NCBI GenBank assembly: GCA_016709385.1
Contig: JADJMW010000004.1
Span: 248,001-312,000, forward strand
Direction: 5' to 3'
Origin: Candidatus Rubrivivax defluviihabitans
GTDB lineage: Bacteria; Pseudomonadota; Gammaproteobacteria; Burkholderiales; Burkholderiaceae_C
Length of the DNA: 64,000 nt
The number at the start of each line of letters is the position of its first letter. Position 1 is the stretch's first letter. Under the pieces are notes generated by a model. The model saw only the letters and a list, made by a program, of their open reading frames with translations, was not told the origin of the DNA and ran no database searches. The translations under genes were made by a program, and so were the position numbers. Shown piece after piece: positions 44,406-54,400 of the stretch.

Positions 44406-44975
44406 ATGCAGCGATCCGTTTCCCACCCCACCCCCGCCGGCGCCCGCGTCGTGTTTCGGCCGTTGCGCCTGCTGGCCGCCAGCGCTGCGCTGGCCCTGGC
44501 CGGCGGCCTGCTGCAGACGGCGGCCGCGGCGCCTCAAGGCGTGCATGGCAGCCCCGGCACCCTGCCCGCGATGGGCCAGATGGGCAGCCTGCTCATGGCG
44601 CACCCGCGGCAGATGGAGCGCTTGTTCGACGGCATCGGTGCCAGCGCCGAACAGCGGGCACAGATCCAGCAGATCGCGCATGCCGCGCGCGCCGACCTGC
44701 GCGCCCAGCGCGAGGCCGGGCAGGACTTGCGCGAGCAAGGCCGGGCGCTGTTCGCGCAGCCGTTCGTCGACGAAGCGGCGGTCGAGGCCCTGCGGCTGCA
44801 AGCGCTGGCGCAGCACGACCGGGCCAGCCGGCGCATGGTTCGGGCCCTGCTGGACATGAGCCGCGTGCTCACTGCCGAGCAGCGCCAGGCCCTGGCCGAG
44901 CAGATGGCACAGCATCGTGCCGCCCTGCAGCGCCATCGCGCCGAACGTGAAGCAGCCCCCCACCCGAAGCGCTGA
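44406..44975 (+). CDS. Spy/CpxP-like periplasmic protein
   Basis: A 189-residue exported protein with signal peptide (LLAASAALALAGGLLQTAAAA) and helical LTxxQ-type repeats (IGASAEQRAQIQQIAHAARA and VLTAEQRQALAEQMAQH), as in periplasmic chaperones Spy and CpxP. AGGAG lies 7 bases before ATG 44406, which decides the start over upstream in-frame codons. It is followed by an OmpR-type regulator and a sensor kinase on the same strand. That suggests a Cpx-like feedback arrangement in which this protein senses or buffers envelope stress. Confidence 0.78.
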   Translation: MQRSVSHPTPAGARVVFRPLRLLAASAALALAGGLLQTAAAAPQGVHGSPGTLPAMGQMGSLLMAHPRQMERLFDGIGASAEQRAQIQQIAHAARADLRAQREAGQDLREQGRALFAQPFVDEAAVEALRLQALAQHDRASRRMVRALLDMSRVLTAEQRQALAEQMAQHRAALQRHRAEREAAPHPKR

Positions 44976-45047
44976 GCGCTTCGCACCCGGTCCGCGAAGG
45001 GCCGGGCAGGCCCGGACCTGGTCGAAGGCCATGAAGAGCCGCATGCG

Positions 45048-45752
45048 ATGAGCCGCCTGCTGCTGGTCGACGACGACTCGCGATTGACCGGGATGCTCGG
45101 TGACTACCTGCGCAACAACGGCTTCGAGGTCGAGACCGCCGCCTCGCTGGCTGCGGCGCGCAGCCGCCTGCAGCAGGGCGGGTTCGACGCCCTGGTGCTC
45201 GACCTCATGCTGCCCGACGGCGACGGCCTGGACTTCACGCGGGAACTGCGCAGCGCGCCGGCCACGCGGCGGCTGCCGCTGCTCATGCTCACGGCGCGCG
45301 GCGAGCCCACCGACCGCATCGTGGGCCTGGAGATCGGCGCCGACGACTATCTGGGCAAGCCCTTCGAACCGCGTGAACTGCTGGCGCGGGTGAAGGCGCT
45401 GCTGCGCCGCGCCGCGCCCCATGCCGGCAGCGGGGACGACGTGCTCGTCTTCGGCCGCCTCGAGGTGGACCTGGGCGCGCGCCAGGCGCGCCTGGACGGT
45501 CGTCCCTGCGACCTCACCGGCCACCAGTTCGAACTGCTCGGCGTGCTGGCGCGGCGTCCCGGGCGGGTGCTGTCGCGCGACCAGATCATGGACGCGCTCA
45601 AGGGCCACCCGCTGGAGGCCTTCGACCGCAGCATCGACGTGCACATCTCGCGCATCCGCGCCGTCATCGAGGACGACCCGAAAGCGCCGCGCCGCGTGCT
45701 CACGGTACGCGGTGCCGGCTACGTGTTCGCGCGCAAGCAGGACGCCGAATAG
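45048..45752 (+). CDS. OmpR-family response regulator
   Basis: A 234-residue transcription factor. The receiver domain has LLLVDDDSRL, phosphoacceptor Asp52 (LVLDLMLPDGDG), MLTARGE and the GKPF lysine. The winged-helix DNA-binding domain carries LTGHQFELLGVLARRPGRVL, DRSIDVHISRIRAVIEDDP and VRGAGYVFA. It is closest in pattern to CpxR/OmpR-like regulators. It precedes its sensor kinase by 78 bases and follows the Spy/CpxP-like gene, which is a likely target. Confidence 0.92.
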   Translation: MSRLLLVDDDSRLTGMLGDYLRNNGFEVETAASLAAARSRLQQGGFDALVLDLMLPDGDGLDFTRELRSAPATRRLPLLMLTARGEPTDRIVGLEIGADDYLGKPFEPRELLARVKALLRRAAPHAGSGDDVLVFGRLEVDLGARQARLDGRPCDLTGHQFELLGVLARRPGRVLSRDQIMDALKGHPLEAFDRSIDVHISRIRAVIEDDPKAPRRVLTVRGAGYVFARKQDAE

Positions 45753-45830
45753 TGGCCTGGCAGTACCCGGCCGGCGGTGCCGGCGCGTTGCGACCGGCGG
45801 GCCCGACAGGCCCGAAAGAGCACTGAAGCC

Positions 45831-47159
45831 ATGCGCGCGCTGTACCTGCGCATCTATCTCACCGTGGTGGCCGCGCTGGCGCTGTTTGCGCTGGTTTCGG
45901 GCTGGCTGCTGCAGCAGCAACTGGACGAGCAGCGGCTGCGTGCCGAGGCCGGCGCACGCGAGCGCCTGGCGGCCTGGTCCGAGTTGCTGCAGGCCTCGCT
46001 GCCGCCGGCCGACGCGCCGCGCGGGGAACAGGCCGCGGCACTGCGCGACTGGGCAAAGCGCCTGCGCGTGCCGATGGCGCTGGACGACGCCAACGGCCAG
46101 CGCATCGGCGCCACCGAATCGTTCCTGCGCCGTGAGGCCGAACGGCCCGGCGGCGCGCCGCGCCTGCGCTCGATGACGCTGGACGATGGCCGCGTGCTGT
46201 GGGTGGCGCGTCCGCTGGCGCTGCGCGGGCGGCCGGGCGGCGGTCCGCCCGACATCGACACGCCGCGACTGCTGCCACCCGGCTGGCCCGACGGCCTGGG
46301 TCTGGTGCTGCTGCTCGTGGTGCTCTTCATGGCGGTGGCCGCCGGCGCCTGGCCCGTGGTGCGCGGCCTGACGCGCCGCCTGGAGGCCTTGAAGCAGGGT
46401 GTGGAGGCCTTCGGCGCCGGGGCGCTGCACCAGCGCGTGGCCGAAGGCGGCCGCGACGAGGTGGCCGCCCTGGGCGCCAGCTTCAACCGCGCCGCGGCGC
46501 GCATCGAAACCCTGCTGCGTTCGCACCAGACCCTGCTGGCCAACGCCAGCCACGAACTGCGTTCGCCGCTGGCGCGGCTGAAGATGGCGCTGGCGTTGGT
46601 CGACGAAGCCTCGCCCGACCAGCGCGCGGCGTTGCAGCGCGAGATCCGCACCAATATCGCCGAACTCGACGCCCTGGTGGAAGAAGTGCTGCTGACGAGC
46701 CGGCTCGATGCGGCCGCCGCGCTGGAGGTGCGCGAGCCCGTCGCCTTGCTGCCGCTGCTCGTGGAGGAGGCCGCGCGCGTGGGTGCGGTGGTGAACGGCG
46801 ACGACGTGCAGGTGCCGGGCGACGAACGGCTGCTGCGTCGCGCCGCGCGCAACCTGCTCGAGAATGCGCGCCGCTACGGTGGCAACGAGGTGCAGGCCTC
46901 TGTGGCGGCGCGGCCCGGTGCCAGCGGTGGGCGGGTCGAACTGCGCATCTGCGACCGCGGGCCCGGCGTGCCCGAGGCCGACCGCGACCGCATCTTCGAG
47001 CCCTTCTTCCGCCTGCCCGGCCATGCCGAATTCGAAGGCGGCGTGGGCCTGGGCCTGTCGCTGGTGCGCCAGATTGCGCTGCGCCACGGCGGCAGCGTGC
47101 GCTGTGAAGCGCGCGCGGGCGGCGGCAGTTGCTTCGTGCTGGACCTGCCGGCGGTCTGA
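45831..47159 (+). CDS. Sensor histidine kinase (Cpx-like partner)
   Basis: A 442-residue inner-membrane kinase. An N-terminal helix (IYLTVVAALALFALVSGWLL), a periplasmic domain of about 120 residues and a second helix (LGLVLLLVVLFMAVAAGAW) precede a HAMP domain. The H box is ASHELRSPLARLKMA with His241; NLLENARRYG, ICDRGPGVP and GLGLSLVRQIA form the ATPase motifs. ATG 45831 is preferred to earlier in-frame starts because the membrane segment follows directly. It is encoded with the regulator at 45048. Confidence 0.9.
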   Translation: MRALYLRIYLTVVAALALFALVSGWLLQQQLDEQRLRAEAGARERLAAWSELLQASLPPADAPRGEQAAALRDWAKRLRVPMALDDANGQRIGATESFLRREAERPGGAPRLRSMTLDDGRVLWVARPLALRGRPGGGPPDIDTPRLLPPGWPDGLGLVLLLVVLFMAVAAGAWPVVRGLTRRLEALKQGVEAFGAGALHQRVAEGGRDEVAALGASFNRAAARIETLLRSHQTLLANASHELRSPLARLKMALALVDEASPDQRAALQREIRTNIAELDALVEEVLLTSRLDAAAALEVREPVALLPLLVEEAARVGAVVNGDDVQVPGDERLLRRAARNLLENARRYGGNEVQASVAARPGASGGRVELRICDRGPGVPEADRDRIFEPFFRLPGHAEFEGGVGLGLSLVRQIALRHGGSVRCEARAGGGSCFVLDLPAV

Positions 47160-47205
47160 AGCTCCTCTGGCCGCCGCACAAGCGGCCGACGTGCTGGGCC
47201 CGGTT

Positions 47206-47676
47206 TCAGGCCCGCGGCGGGCGTGTGTCGTTGCCACCGAAGGATTGCGGGTCCGGGTGGTCGGCGCCGGTGGCTTCACGCGCACGCTCGGCATAGCGGT
47301 TGAAGCGCCAGGCCGTGGCTTCCAGGGTGATGCGCCGCCACACGGCGCGCTTCTGCGCCGGCCCGAATTCCGGCCAGCGCTGCACTTCCTCGAAGCTGCG
47401 GCCGCAGCCCTTGCACACGGCGTCGCCCTGGCTGGTGGAGCAGATGGCAATGCACGGCGCGTCGGGCGTGCTGGCATACCAGTCCAGCCAGGCCCGGCGC
47501 GCACGCGCCGGCATCGTGGCTTCCTCGCAGAGCGTCTGGTGGTGGTACACGAGCAGGCCATAGACCTCGGCCAGCGCGCGCACCTCGGCGCAGGCCGCGA
47601 CGCCGTCGGGCGATGGCGAACGGGCGCGCCACCAGTTGATGGCCGCTTCGATGTCGGTGATGTGGATGCCTGCCAT
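47206..47676 (-). CDS. DUF3717/DUF1289 protein
   Basis: A 156-residue protein. The N-terminal half matches DUF3717 (IHITDIEAAINWWRARSPSP, VRALAEVYGLLVYHH). The C-terminal half matches DUF1289 (CIAICSTSQGDAVCKGCGRS, EVQRWPEFGPAQKRAVWRRI), whose cysteines suggest an iron-sulphur or zinc site. No signal peptide. Function is unknown. It is divergent from recC, with 159 bases between, and convergent with the sensor kinase. Confidence 0.8.
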   Translation of the reverse strand: MAGIHITDIEAAINWWRARSPSPDGVAACAEVRALAEVYGLLVYHHQTLCEEATMPARARRAWLDWYASTPDAPCIAICSTSQGDAVCKGCGRSFEEVQRWPEFGPAQKRAVWRRITLEATAWRFNRYAERAREATGADHPDPQSFGGNDTRPPRA

Positions 47677-47835
47677 GGGTGGCGCATGCAGCCGTGGCCG
47701 CGAGAGGCTCGCGAGTGTAGCGAGCCCGCGGCCTCGCCGGTGCTGCGATGATGGCGGGCAGATCCCACCGATCAAACGAGTTCGCCGGGCCGCCGCAGCG
47801 GCGAAGACCGGCCCACGCAGCACCAAGCCCCACCC

Positions 47836-50800
47836 GTGAATTCCGAGCTTCAACCCGGCCTCCTCGTCCTGCACGGCAACCGCGCCGAATGGCTGGCCGA
47901 GGCCGTCTTCGAGTGGCTGCAGCAGCACCCGCTGCTGCCGCTGGAGGAAGAGATCTTCCTGGTGCAGAGCAACGGCGTGGCCGAGTGGCTGAAGACGACG
48001 CTGGCCGCGCACGCAGGCATCTGCGCCGCCACACGCGTCGAACTGCCGGCGCGCTTTCTCTGGCGGGCCTACCGGCAATGGCTGGGGCACGACGCGGTGC
48101 CGGCCCAGTCGGCACTGGACAAGCTGCCGCTGACCTGGCGCCTGATGGCACTGCTGCCGACGCTGCTGCCAAGGCCTGGCTTCGAACCCCTGGCCGGCTT
48201 CCTGCGCGACGGCGACGCGGGCCGCCGGCTGCAGCTGGCGCAGCGCCTGGCCGACCTGTACGACCAGTACCAGGTCTACCGCCCCGACTGGCTTCAAGCC
48301 TGGGCCGACAGCCGCGACAGCCTGCCCCGCGGGCCGGGCCTGCCGGCCGAGCCACTGCCCGCCGACCAGCGCTGGCAGGCGCTGCTGTGGCGCGAATTGC
48401 TGGCGCCGCTGCCCGAGCCCGAGCGCGCCGCCATCCGGCCGCGACTGCACCAGCGTTTCCTGCAAGCGGTGGCTGCCGGTGCCGCGCCGCTGGCCCGGGT
48501 TCCGCGCCGTGTCGTGCTCTTCGGCATGACCCACGTGCCCCTGCCCACGTTGCAGGCGCTGGCCGCGCTGTCGGCGCGCGCGCAGGTGGTGCTGGCGATT
48601 CCCAATCCGTGTCGATACCACTGGGCCGACATCATCGATGGCCGTGAACTGCTGCGGGCCGAGCGCCGCCGCCACCCGCTGCGCCAGGGGCTCGACCTGG
48701 CCGCGGTGGCACTGGAAGACATGCACGCCCATGCCCATCCGCTGCTGGCCGCGTGGGGCCGCCAGGGGCGCGATTTCGTGCGCCAGCTCGACGCCTTCGA
48801 CGACGCGATGGCGGCCCGGCAGCGGTTCGCACTGCCGCGCGTGGATCTGTTCGACGAAGGCCCCGGTGTCACGCTGCTGCAGCAGGTGCAGGCGCGCATC
48901 CGCGACCTCGTGCCGCTGCACGAGCATGCGGCGCTGGCGGCGGCGCAGGGGCTGGACGCGGCCGACCGCTCGATCGTCTTCCATGTCGCGCACAGCGCGC
49001 AGCGCGAGGTCGAGATCCTGCACGACCAGTTGCTGGAATGGCTGGCGCACCCACCCGGCGGGCGGCCCTTGCATCCACGCGACGTGGTCGTGATGGTGCC
49101 CGACATAGAACTCTTCGCGCCGGCCATCCGTGCCGTCTTCGGCCAGCTGCCGCGCGACGACGCGCGTTTCATCCCGTACGGCATCGCCGACCTGCAGGAC
49201 CGCGGTCACGACGCGCTGCTGGTCGCGCTGGAGTGGCTGCTGCGGCTGCCGCAGCAGCGCTGCGGGCTTTCCGAGGTGCGCGACCTGCTCGACGTGCCCG
49301 CGGTGGCGCGCCGCTTCGGCCTGGCGCCGGAACAACTGCCGCGGCTCGCGGCGTGGATGGAAGGCGCGGGCGTGCGCTGGGGGCTGGACGAGGCGCACCG
49401 CGCGGGTCTGGGCCTGGGCGCGTGCGGCGAGCCCAACACCTGGCTGTTCGGGCTGCGCCGCATGCTGCTGGGCTATGCGGTCGGCGCGCCGGAACCCGGC
49501 GCAACGGGCGACTTCAACGGCATCGAACCCTACGAAGAGGTCGGGGGGCTCGAAGCGGCGCTGGCGGGTTCGCTGGCCGACATCGTCGCGGCGATGCTCG
49601 ACTGGCTCGCACAGGCCCACAGCCCTGCCACGCCGGCCCGTTGGGCCGAGCGCGGCCACACCCTGCTGGCGGCATTCTTCGACCCCGACGACGAGCGCGA
49701 ACGCACCGCGCTGGCGGCGGCGCACGAGGCCTTGCATGCCTGGCTCGATGCCTGCGCCGGTGCCGGTTTCGACCAGCCGGTGGAACTGGCGGTGGCGCGC
49801 GAGGCGTGGCTGGCGGGCATCGACGAACCCGGCCTGGGCCGCCGCTTCCGCGCCGGCGGCGTGACCTTCTGCACCCTGCTGCCGCTGCGCGCGATTCCGT
49901 TCGAGGTGGTGTGCCTGCTGGGCATGAACGACGGCGACTACCCGCGCCGCGGCCTGCGCAGCGACTTCGACCTCATGGGCCGGCCGGGCCAGCAGCGCCC
50001 GGGCGACCGCTCGCGCCGCGACGACGACCGCCAGCTCATGCTGGAGGCCTTGCTGTCGGCGCGGCGCGTGCTGTATGTCAGCTGGGCCGGGCGCAGCGTG
50101 CGAGACAACAGCGTGCAGCCGCCTTCGGTGCTGGTTTCGCAACTGCGTGACTATCTGGCCGCCGGCTGGGGTGAGGCCGTGCTGCCGGTGCGCACGACTT
50201 GGCATCCGCTGCAGCCGTTCAGCCGACGGTACTTCGAGATGCCTACGGGTGTCGAGGCGCCTGCGGGTGTCGACGCCACGGCGAGCGCCGATGCCGCAAG
50301 CCGCGCCGGAGCACCGGCACTGTTCACACATGCGCGGGAGTGGCGGGCCGCGCACCTGCCCGCCGTTCCCGCCAGCGCCGCGGCGGCCCCGCCGCCGGCG
50401 GGCGCCATCGGCGCCACCCCGGCCGACGGCGAGGAGGCGCTCACCGTGGCGGCGCTGGTGTCGTTCCTGAAGAACCCGGTGAAGGATTTCTTCCGCCACC
50501 GCCTGAACGTGGTCTTCGGCGACGAGGAAACCGCCTTCGACGACGACGAGCCCTTCGGCCTGGCCGGCCTGGCCGAATATGCGCTGATGCAGGAGCTGGT
50601 CGAAGCGCTCGCCCCCGCGCTCGACGCTGGGCCGGTGCCCGACCTGGCAGTGCGGGTGGCAGCGCAGGTGGCACGCGTGCAGCGGGCCGGCCGCCTGCCG
50701 CTGGGAGCGCCCGGCCGGCGCAGCGCGCAGGCCCTGGCCGCCGGCCTGCTGCCGATGCTGGCACGTTGGCAGGCGCTGCAGGCGCAGTTTGCCCGCCACC

Positions 50801-51456
50801 TGCCGCACCGGGTCTTGTCGCACTCCCACGACGGTCTGTGGCTGAACGACTGGCTGACCGGATTGCGCGGTACGGGCTCGGCTGGCGAGGACGGCGCGGG
50901 CGGCGAGGCCGGTGAAGGCGCCGCCGTGTGGCTGGAGCTTTCGGCCGGCCGGCTGTGCGCCGATGCGAAGAAGGGCCAGCCACGCGGCGACCGCCTCATC
51001 ACGGCGTGGGTGCGCATGCTGGCGTCCAGCACCTGCGGCGTCGCGGTGGCAGGGGTCATGGTGGGCCGCGACGCCTGCGTCACCGTGCGGCCGTGGCCAG
51101 CGGAGCGCTCCCGCGCCGCGCTGGGCGAGCTGATGCAGGCCTGGCGCGAAGGCCGGCAAGGCAGCGGCGCGCCGCTGCCGCTGGCGCCGCGCACGGCGCT
51201 GGCGCTGGTGCGCGGCGTGTCCGACGTGGCCGGCGTCTACGAAGGCAGCGACTTCGGCCACAGGCGCGGCGAAGCCGCCGAAGCCTGCCTGGCGCGCAGC
51301 TTCCCCGACTACGCCGCACTTGTCGCCGACGGCCGTTTCGAGGCCCTGGCGCAACGCCTGTTCGCGCCGCTGGCGGCGTGGATCGACGCCGACGTGCAGG
51401 TCGAGGTCTTCGACACCGGCGGTGCCGTTGCGCCCGCAGGGGCGGCGCATGTCTGA
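47836..51456 (+). CDS. recC: Exodeoxyribonuclease V gamma chain RecC
   Basis: The 1206-residue RecC subunit of the RecBCD helicase-nuclease, which recognises Chi and splits the DNA strands. The opening (LVLHGNRAEWLAEAVFEWL, then EIFLVQSNGVAEWLK) is characteristic. Later blocks include RRVVLFGMTHVPLPTLQAL, DVVVMVPDIELFAPAI, the FCTLLPLRAIPFEVVCLLGM segment, and VSFLKNPVKDFFRHRLNV. A GTG start is used at 47836. Its end overlaps the recB ATG by 8 bases, as part of a recC-recB-recD operon. Confidence 0.95.
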   Translation: MNSELQPGLLVLHGNRAEWLAEAVFEWLQQHPLLPLEEEIFLVQSNGVAEWLKTTLAAHAGICAATRVELPARFLWRAYRQWLGHDAVPAQSALDKLPLTWRLMALLPTLLPRPGFEPLAGFLRDGDAGRRLQLAQRLADLYDQYQVYRPDWLQAWADSRDSLPRGPGLPAEPLPADQRWQALLWRELLAPLPEPERAAIRPRLHQRFLQAVAAGAAPLARVPRRVVLFGMTHVPLPTLQALAALSARAQVVLAIPNPCRYHWADIIDGRELLRAERRRHPLRQGLDLAAVALEDMHAHAHPLLAAWGRQGRDFVRQLDAFDDAMAARQRFALPRVDLFDEGPGVTLLQQVQARIRDLVPLHEHAALAAAQGLDAADRSIVFHVAHSAQREVEILHDQLLEWLAHPPGGRPLHPRDVVVMVPDIELFAPAIRAVFGQLPRDDARFIPYGIADLQDRGHDALLVALEWLLRLPQQRCGLSEVRDLLDVPAVARRFGLAPEQLPRLAAWMEGAGVRWGLDEAHRAGLGLGACGEPNTWLFGLRRMLLGYAVGAPEPGATGDFNGIEPYEEVGGLEAALAGSLADIVAAMLDWLAQAHSPATPARWAERGHTLLAAFFDPDDERERTALAAAHEALHAWLDACAGAGFDQPVELAVAREAWLAGIDEPGLGRRFRAGGVTFCTLLPLRAIPFEVVCLLGMNDGDYPRRGLRSDFDLMGRPGQQRPGDRSRRDDDRQLMLEALLSARRVLYVSWAGRSVRDNSVQPPSVLVSQLRDYLAAGWGEAVLPVRTTWHPLQPFSRRYFEMPTGVEAPAGVDATASADAASRAGAPALFTHAREWRAAHLPAVPASAAAAPPPAGAIGATPADGEEALTVAALVSFLKNPVKDFFRHRLNVVFGDEETAFDDDEPFGLAGLAEYALMQELVEALAPALDAGPVPDLAVRVAAQVARVQRAGRLPLGAPGRRSAQALAAGLLPMLARWQALQAQFARHLPHRVLSHSHDGLWLNDWLTGLRGTGSAGEDGAGGEAGEGAAVWLELSAGRLCADAKKGQPRGDRLITAWVRMLASSTCGVAVAGVMVGRDACVTVRPWPAERSRAALGELMQAWREGRQGSGAPLPLAPRTALALVRGVSDVAGVYEGSDFGHRRGEAAEACLARSFPDYAALVADGRFEALAQRLFAPLAAWIDADVQVEVFDTGGAVAPAGAAHV

Positions 51457-54400
51457 AGTCCTGCAGGCGGCGCATTTTCCGCTGTGGGGCAGCCGCCTCA
51501 TCGAGGCCAGCGCCGGCACGGGCAAGACCTGGACCATCGCCGCGCTGTACCTGCGGCTGGTGCTCGGCCACGGCGGTGACGCGGCCTTCGCGCGGCCGAT
51601 GACGCCGGCCGAGGTGCTGGTGATGACCTTCACGCGCGCGGCCACGCGCGAACTCTCCGACCGCATCCGCAGCCGGCTGCTCGAGGCGGCACGCTGCTTC
51701 CGCGGCGAAGCGTCGCCGCACCCTGCAGACACCTTTCTCGCCGAATTGCTCACCGCCTACGCTGGAGGGCTGCCGCGCAAGCAGGCCGCGTGGCGGCTGA
51801 CGCTGGCGGCCGAGAGCATGGACGACGCGGCCGTGCACACCATCGACGCCTGGTGCCAGCGCATGCTGCGCGAACACGCCTTCGACAGCGGCTGCCTGTT
51901 CGACGAGGAACTGGCCGCCAACGAGCGCGCGATGCAGTTCGAGGCCGCACGCGACTACTGGCGCCAGCAGCTCTACCCGCTGCCCGCCGCGGCCCTGGAC
52001 GAGGCGCTGGCGGTGTGGCCCGGCGTCGAAGCCTTGGCCGCCGATACGCAGGCCTTGCTGGAAGTGGAACTTCCGGCCGCTACCGGGCAAGGCAGCCTGC
52101 GCGACTGCATCGAGTCCGCGTGCGACCAGCGTGCGGCTGCCCTGGCGCGGCTGAAGCAGGGCTGGGCCGGGCGCGCGCAGGCAATGCAGGCCTGGCTGGA
52201 CGGCGCCTACGACGGCAAGGACTTCCCGTTCGACAGGCGCAAGCTCGCGAGGAACCACTACAACGGCTGGCTGGCCGCCCTGGCCGGCTGGGCCGAGAAG
52301 CCCGGGGCCGAACGCCCGGAGCTGACGACCACGGCGGTGGCGCGTCTCAAGCCCGAAGGCATGCACGCGGCGCTGAAGCCCGGCGCCCAGGTGGACCTTC
52401 CGCCGCACTTCGACGCCTTTGCCCAGCTCATGCACGACCTCGACGCCGTACCGGTGCCGGCCAGCGCGCTGCGCCTGCACGCCGCAGCGAGGGTCCAGCA
52501 GCGCCTGGCCGAGCTGAAGCAGCAGGCCGGCAGCTTCGGTTTCGCCGACATGCTCGGCCGCCTGGACCGGGCCCTGGACCCGGCGCACAACGGCGCCGCG
52601 GCCGAGCGGCTGCGCGCACGCATCCTGGCGCAGACCCCGGTGGCGCTGGTCGACGAATTCCAGGACACGTCGCCGCTGCAGGCCAGCATCCTCGACCGCC
52701 TCTACCGCGTGGCCGACAACGGGCGCGAGACGGCGCTGCTGCTCATCGGCGACCCCAAGCAGTCGATCTACGGCTTTCGCGGCGCCGACATCCACAGCTA
52801 CCTGGGCATGCGCCGCGCCACCGCCGGGCGCCACTATGTGCTGGGCACCAACCACCGTTCCACGGCAGGGCTGGTGTCGGCTGTGAACCATGTCTTCGAG
52901 CAGGCGCAAGCGAGGCCGGGCGAGGGCGCCTTCCTGTACCGCACCGAGGCAGACGCGATGGCCGCCGACGACCCAGTGCCCTTCGTGCCCGTGCGGGCGC
53001 GCGGGCGCGGCGAAGTCTTCGTCACCTCGGCCGGCGCTGCCGACCCGGTGACACTGGTGCTCGACGCCGAACTCCAGGCGCCGCGCGAGCACCTGCGCAC
53101 GAACGGCCGGCGCTGCGCCGAACGCATCGTGGCGCTGCTCAACGATCCCGGTGCCGGCTTCCAGGGCCCGGAGTCGGCCTGGGCACGCCTGCGGCCGGCC
53201 GACGTGGCCGTGCTGGTGCGCACCGGCCGCGAGGCCACGGCCGTGCGCCAGGCGCTGCGCCAGCGCGGGGTGGCTTCGGTCTACCTCTCCGACAAGGAAT
53301 CGGTGCTCCGCAGCGTCGAGGCGCAGGACCTGTTGCTGGTGCTGCGCGCCGTCGCCGCGCCGCTGCACGCCCGCCTGGTGCGGGCCGCGCTGGCGACGCG
53401 GCTGCTGGGTCTTTCGCTGGCCGAATTGGCGCAGCTGGCCGACGACGACGAAGCCTTCGATCAGCGCACCGAACAATTCAGGCAGCTGCACGCCGTGTGG
53501 CAGGGGCAGGGGGTGCTGGCCATGCTGCGCCAGGCGCTGCACCGGCTGGACCTGCCGGCGCGCTGGCTGGCCGTGGCGCAGGCACCGGGCGATCAAGTTC
53601 GAGGCCCTGGTGAAGGCGCAGGCGAGAGCGAACGCGGCGGCGAACGCCGGCTGACCAATGTGCTGCACCTGGCCGAACTGCTGCAGGCGGCCAGCGCACG
53701 GCTGCGCGGCGAGCAGGCGCTGATCCGCTGGCTGGCCGAGCAGATGCAGGGTGAGGGCGCCGGCGGCGACGAACAGATCGTGCGCCTGGAAAGCGACGCC
53801 GACCTGGTGCAGGTGATCACCGTGCACAAGGCCAAGGGGCTGGAGTACCCGCTGGTCTTCCTGCCCTATGCATGCACTTTCCGTCCCGTCGACAAATCGC
53901 GCACGCGCTTCCTGAACGTGGCCGGCGCCGAAGGCGTCCGCACGCTGCACCTGCAGTTGACCGACGAGCTCCTGGCCGCGGCCGACAAGGACCGACTGCG
54001 CGAGGACCTGCGGCTGCTCTACGTGGCGCTCACGCGCGCCCGGCATGCGCTGTGGCTGGGCGTGACCGCGCTCACCGCCGGCCGCAGCCGCGAATGCAGC
54101 GCGCACCGCAGTGCCTTCGGCCGCCTCGTCGGCGGCGGCATGCCCACCGACGCCGCGGGTCTTGCGGCGCAGGTGCAGGCGCTGGCGCAGGCCGGCAGCG
54201 GCATCGTGGTCGAGGCGGCGCAGGCACCGGGCCACACGCCCCTGCAACCGCGCGCCGCCTTGCCGCCACTGCGTGCGCCCGCTGCCTATGCGGCCAGCTT
54301 CGAGCGACACTGGTCCATCGGCAGCTTCACCGCGCTGGTGCGTGCGCTGCCCGGGCCGGTGAGTGCGGTGGCGGCGCGCGACGACGAAGGGCCCGCGCCG

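Noticed and set aside
47206..47676. DUF3717-DUF1289 combination as a novel fusion
   Set aside because: The two parts join without a linker break, and I recall similar combined proteins in Burkholderiales, so it is probably ordinary.
47206..51753. A 1515-codon minus-strand frame running through recC into the DUF3717 gene
   Set aside because: Only the last 156 codons (from ATG 47676) match known families; the upstream part is antisense to recC.
53560..53660. Possible frameshift in recB around the Gly/Glu-rich segment
   Set aside because: The frame stays open and resumes the conserved GERRLTNVLHLAELLQ directly after it, so it is an insertion or variable linker.
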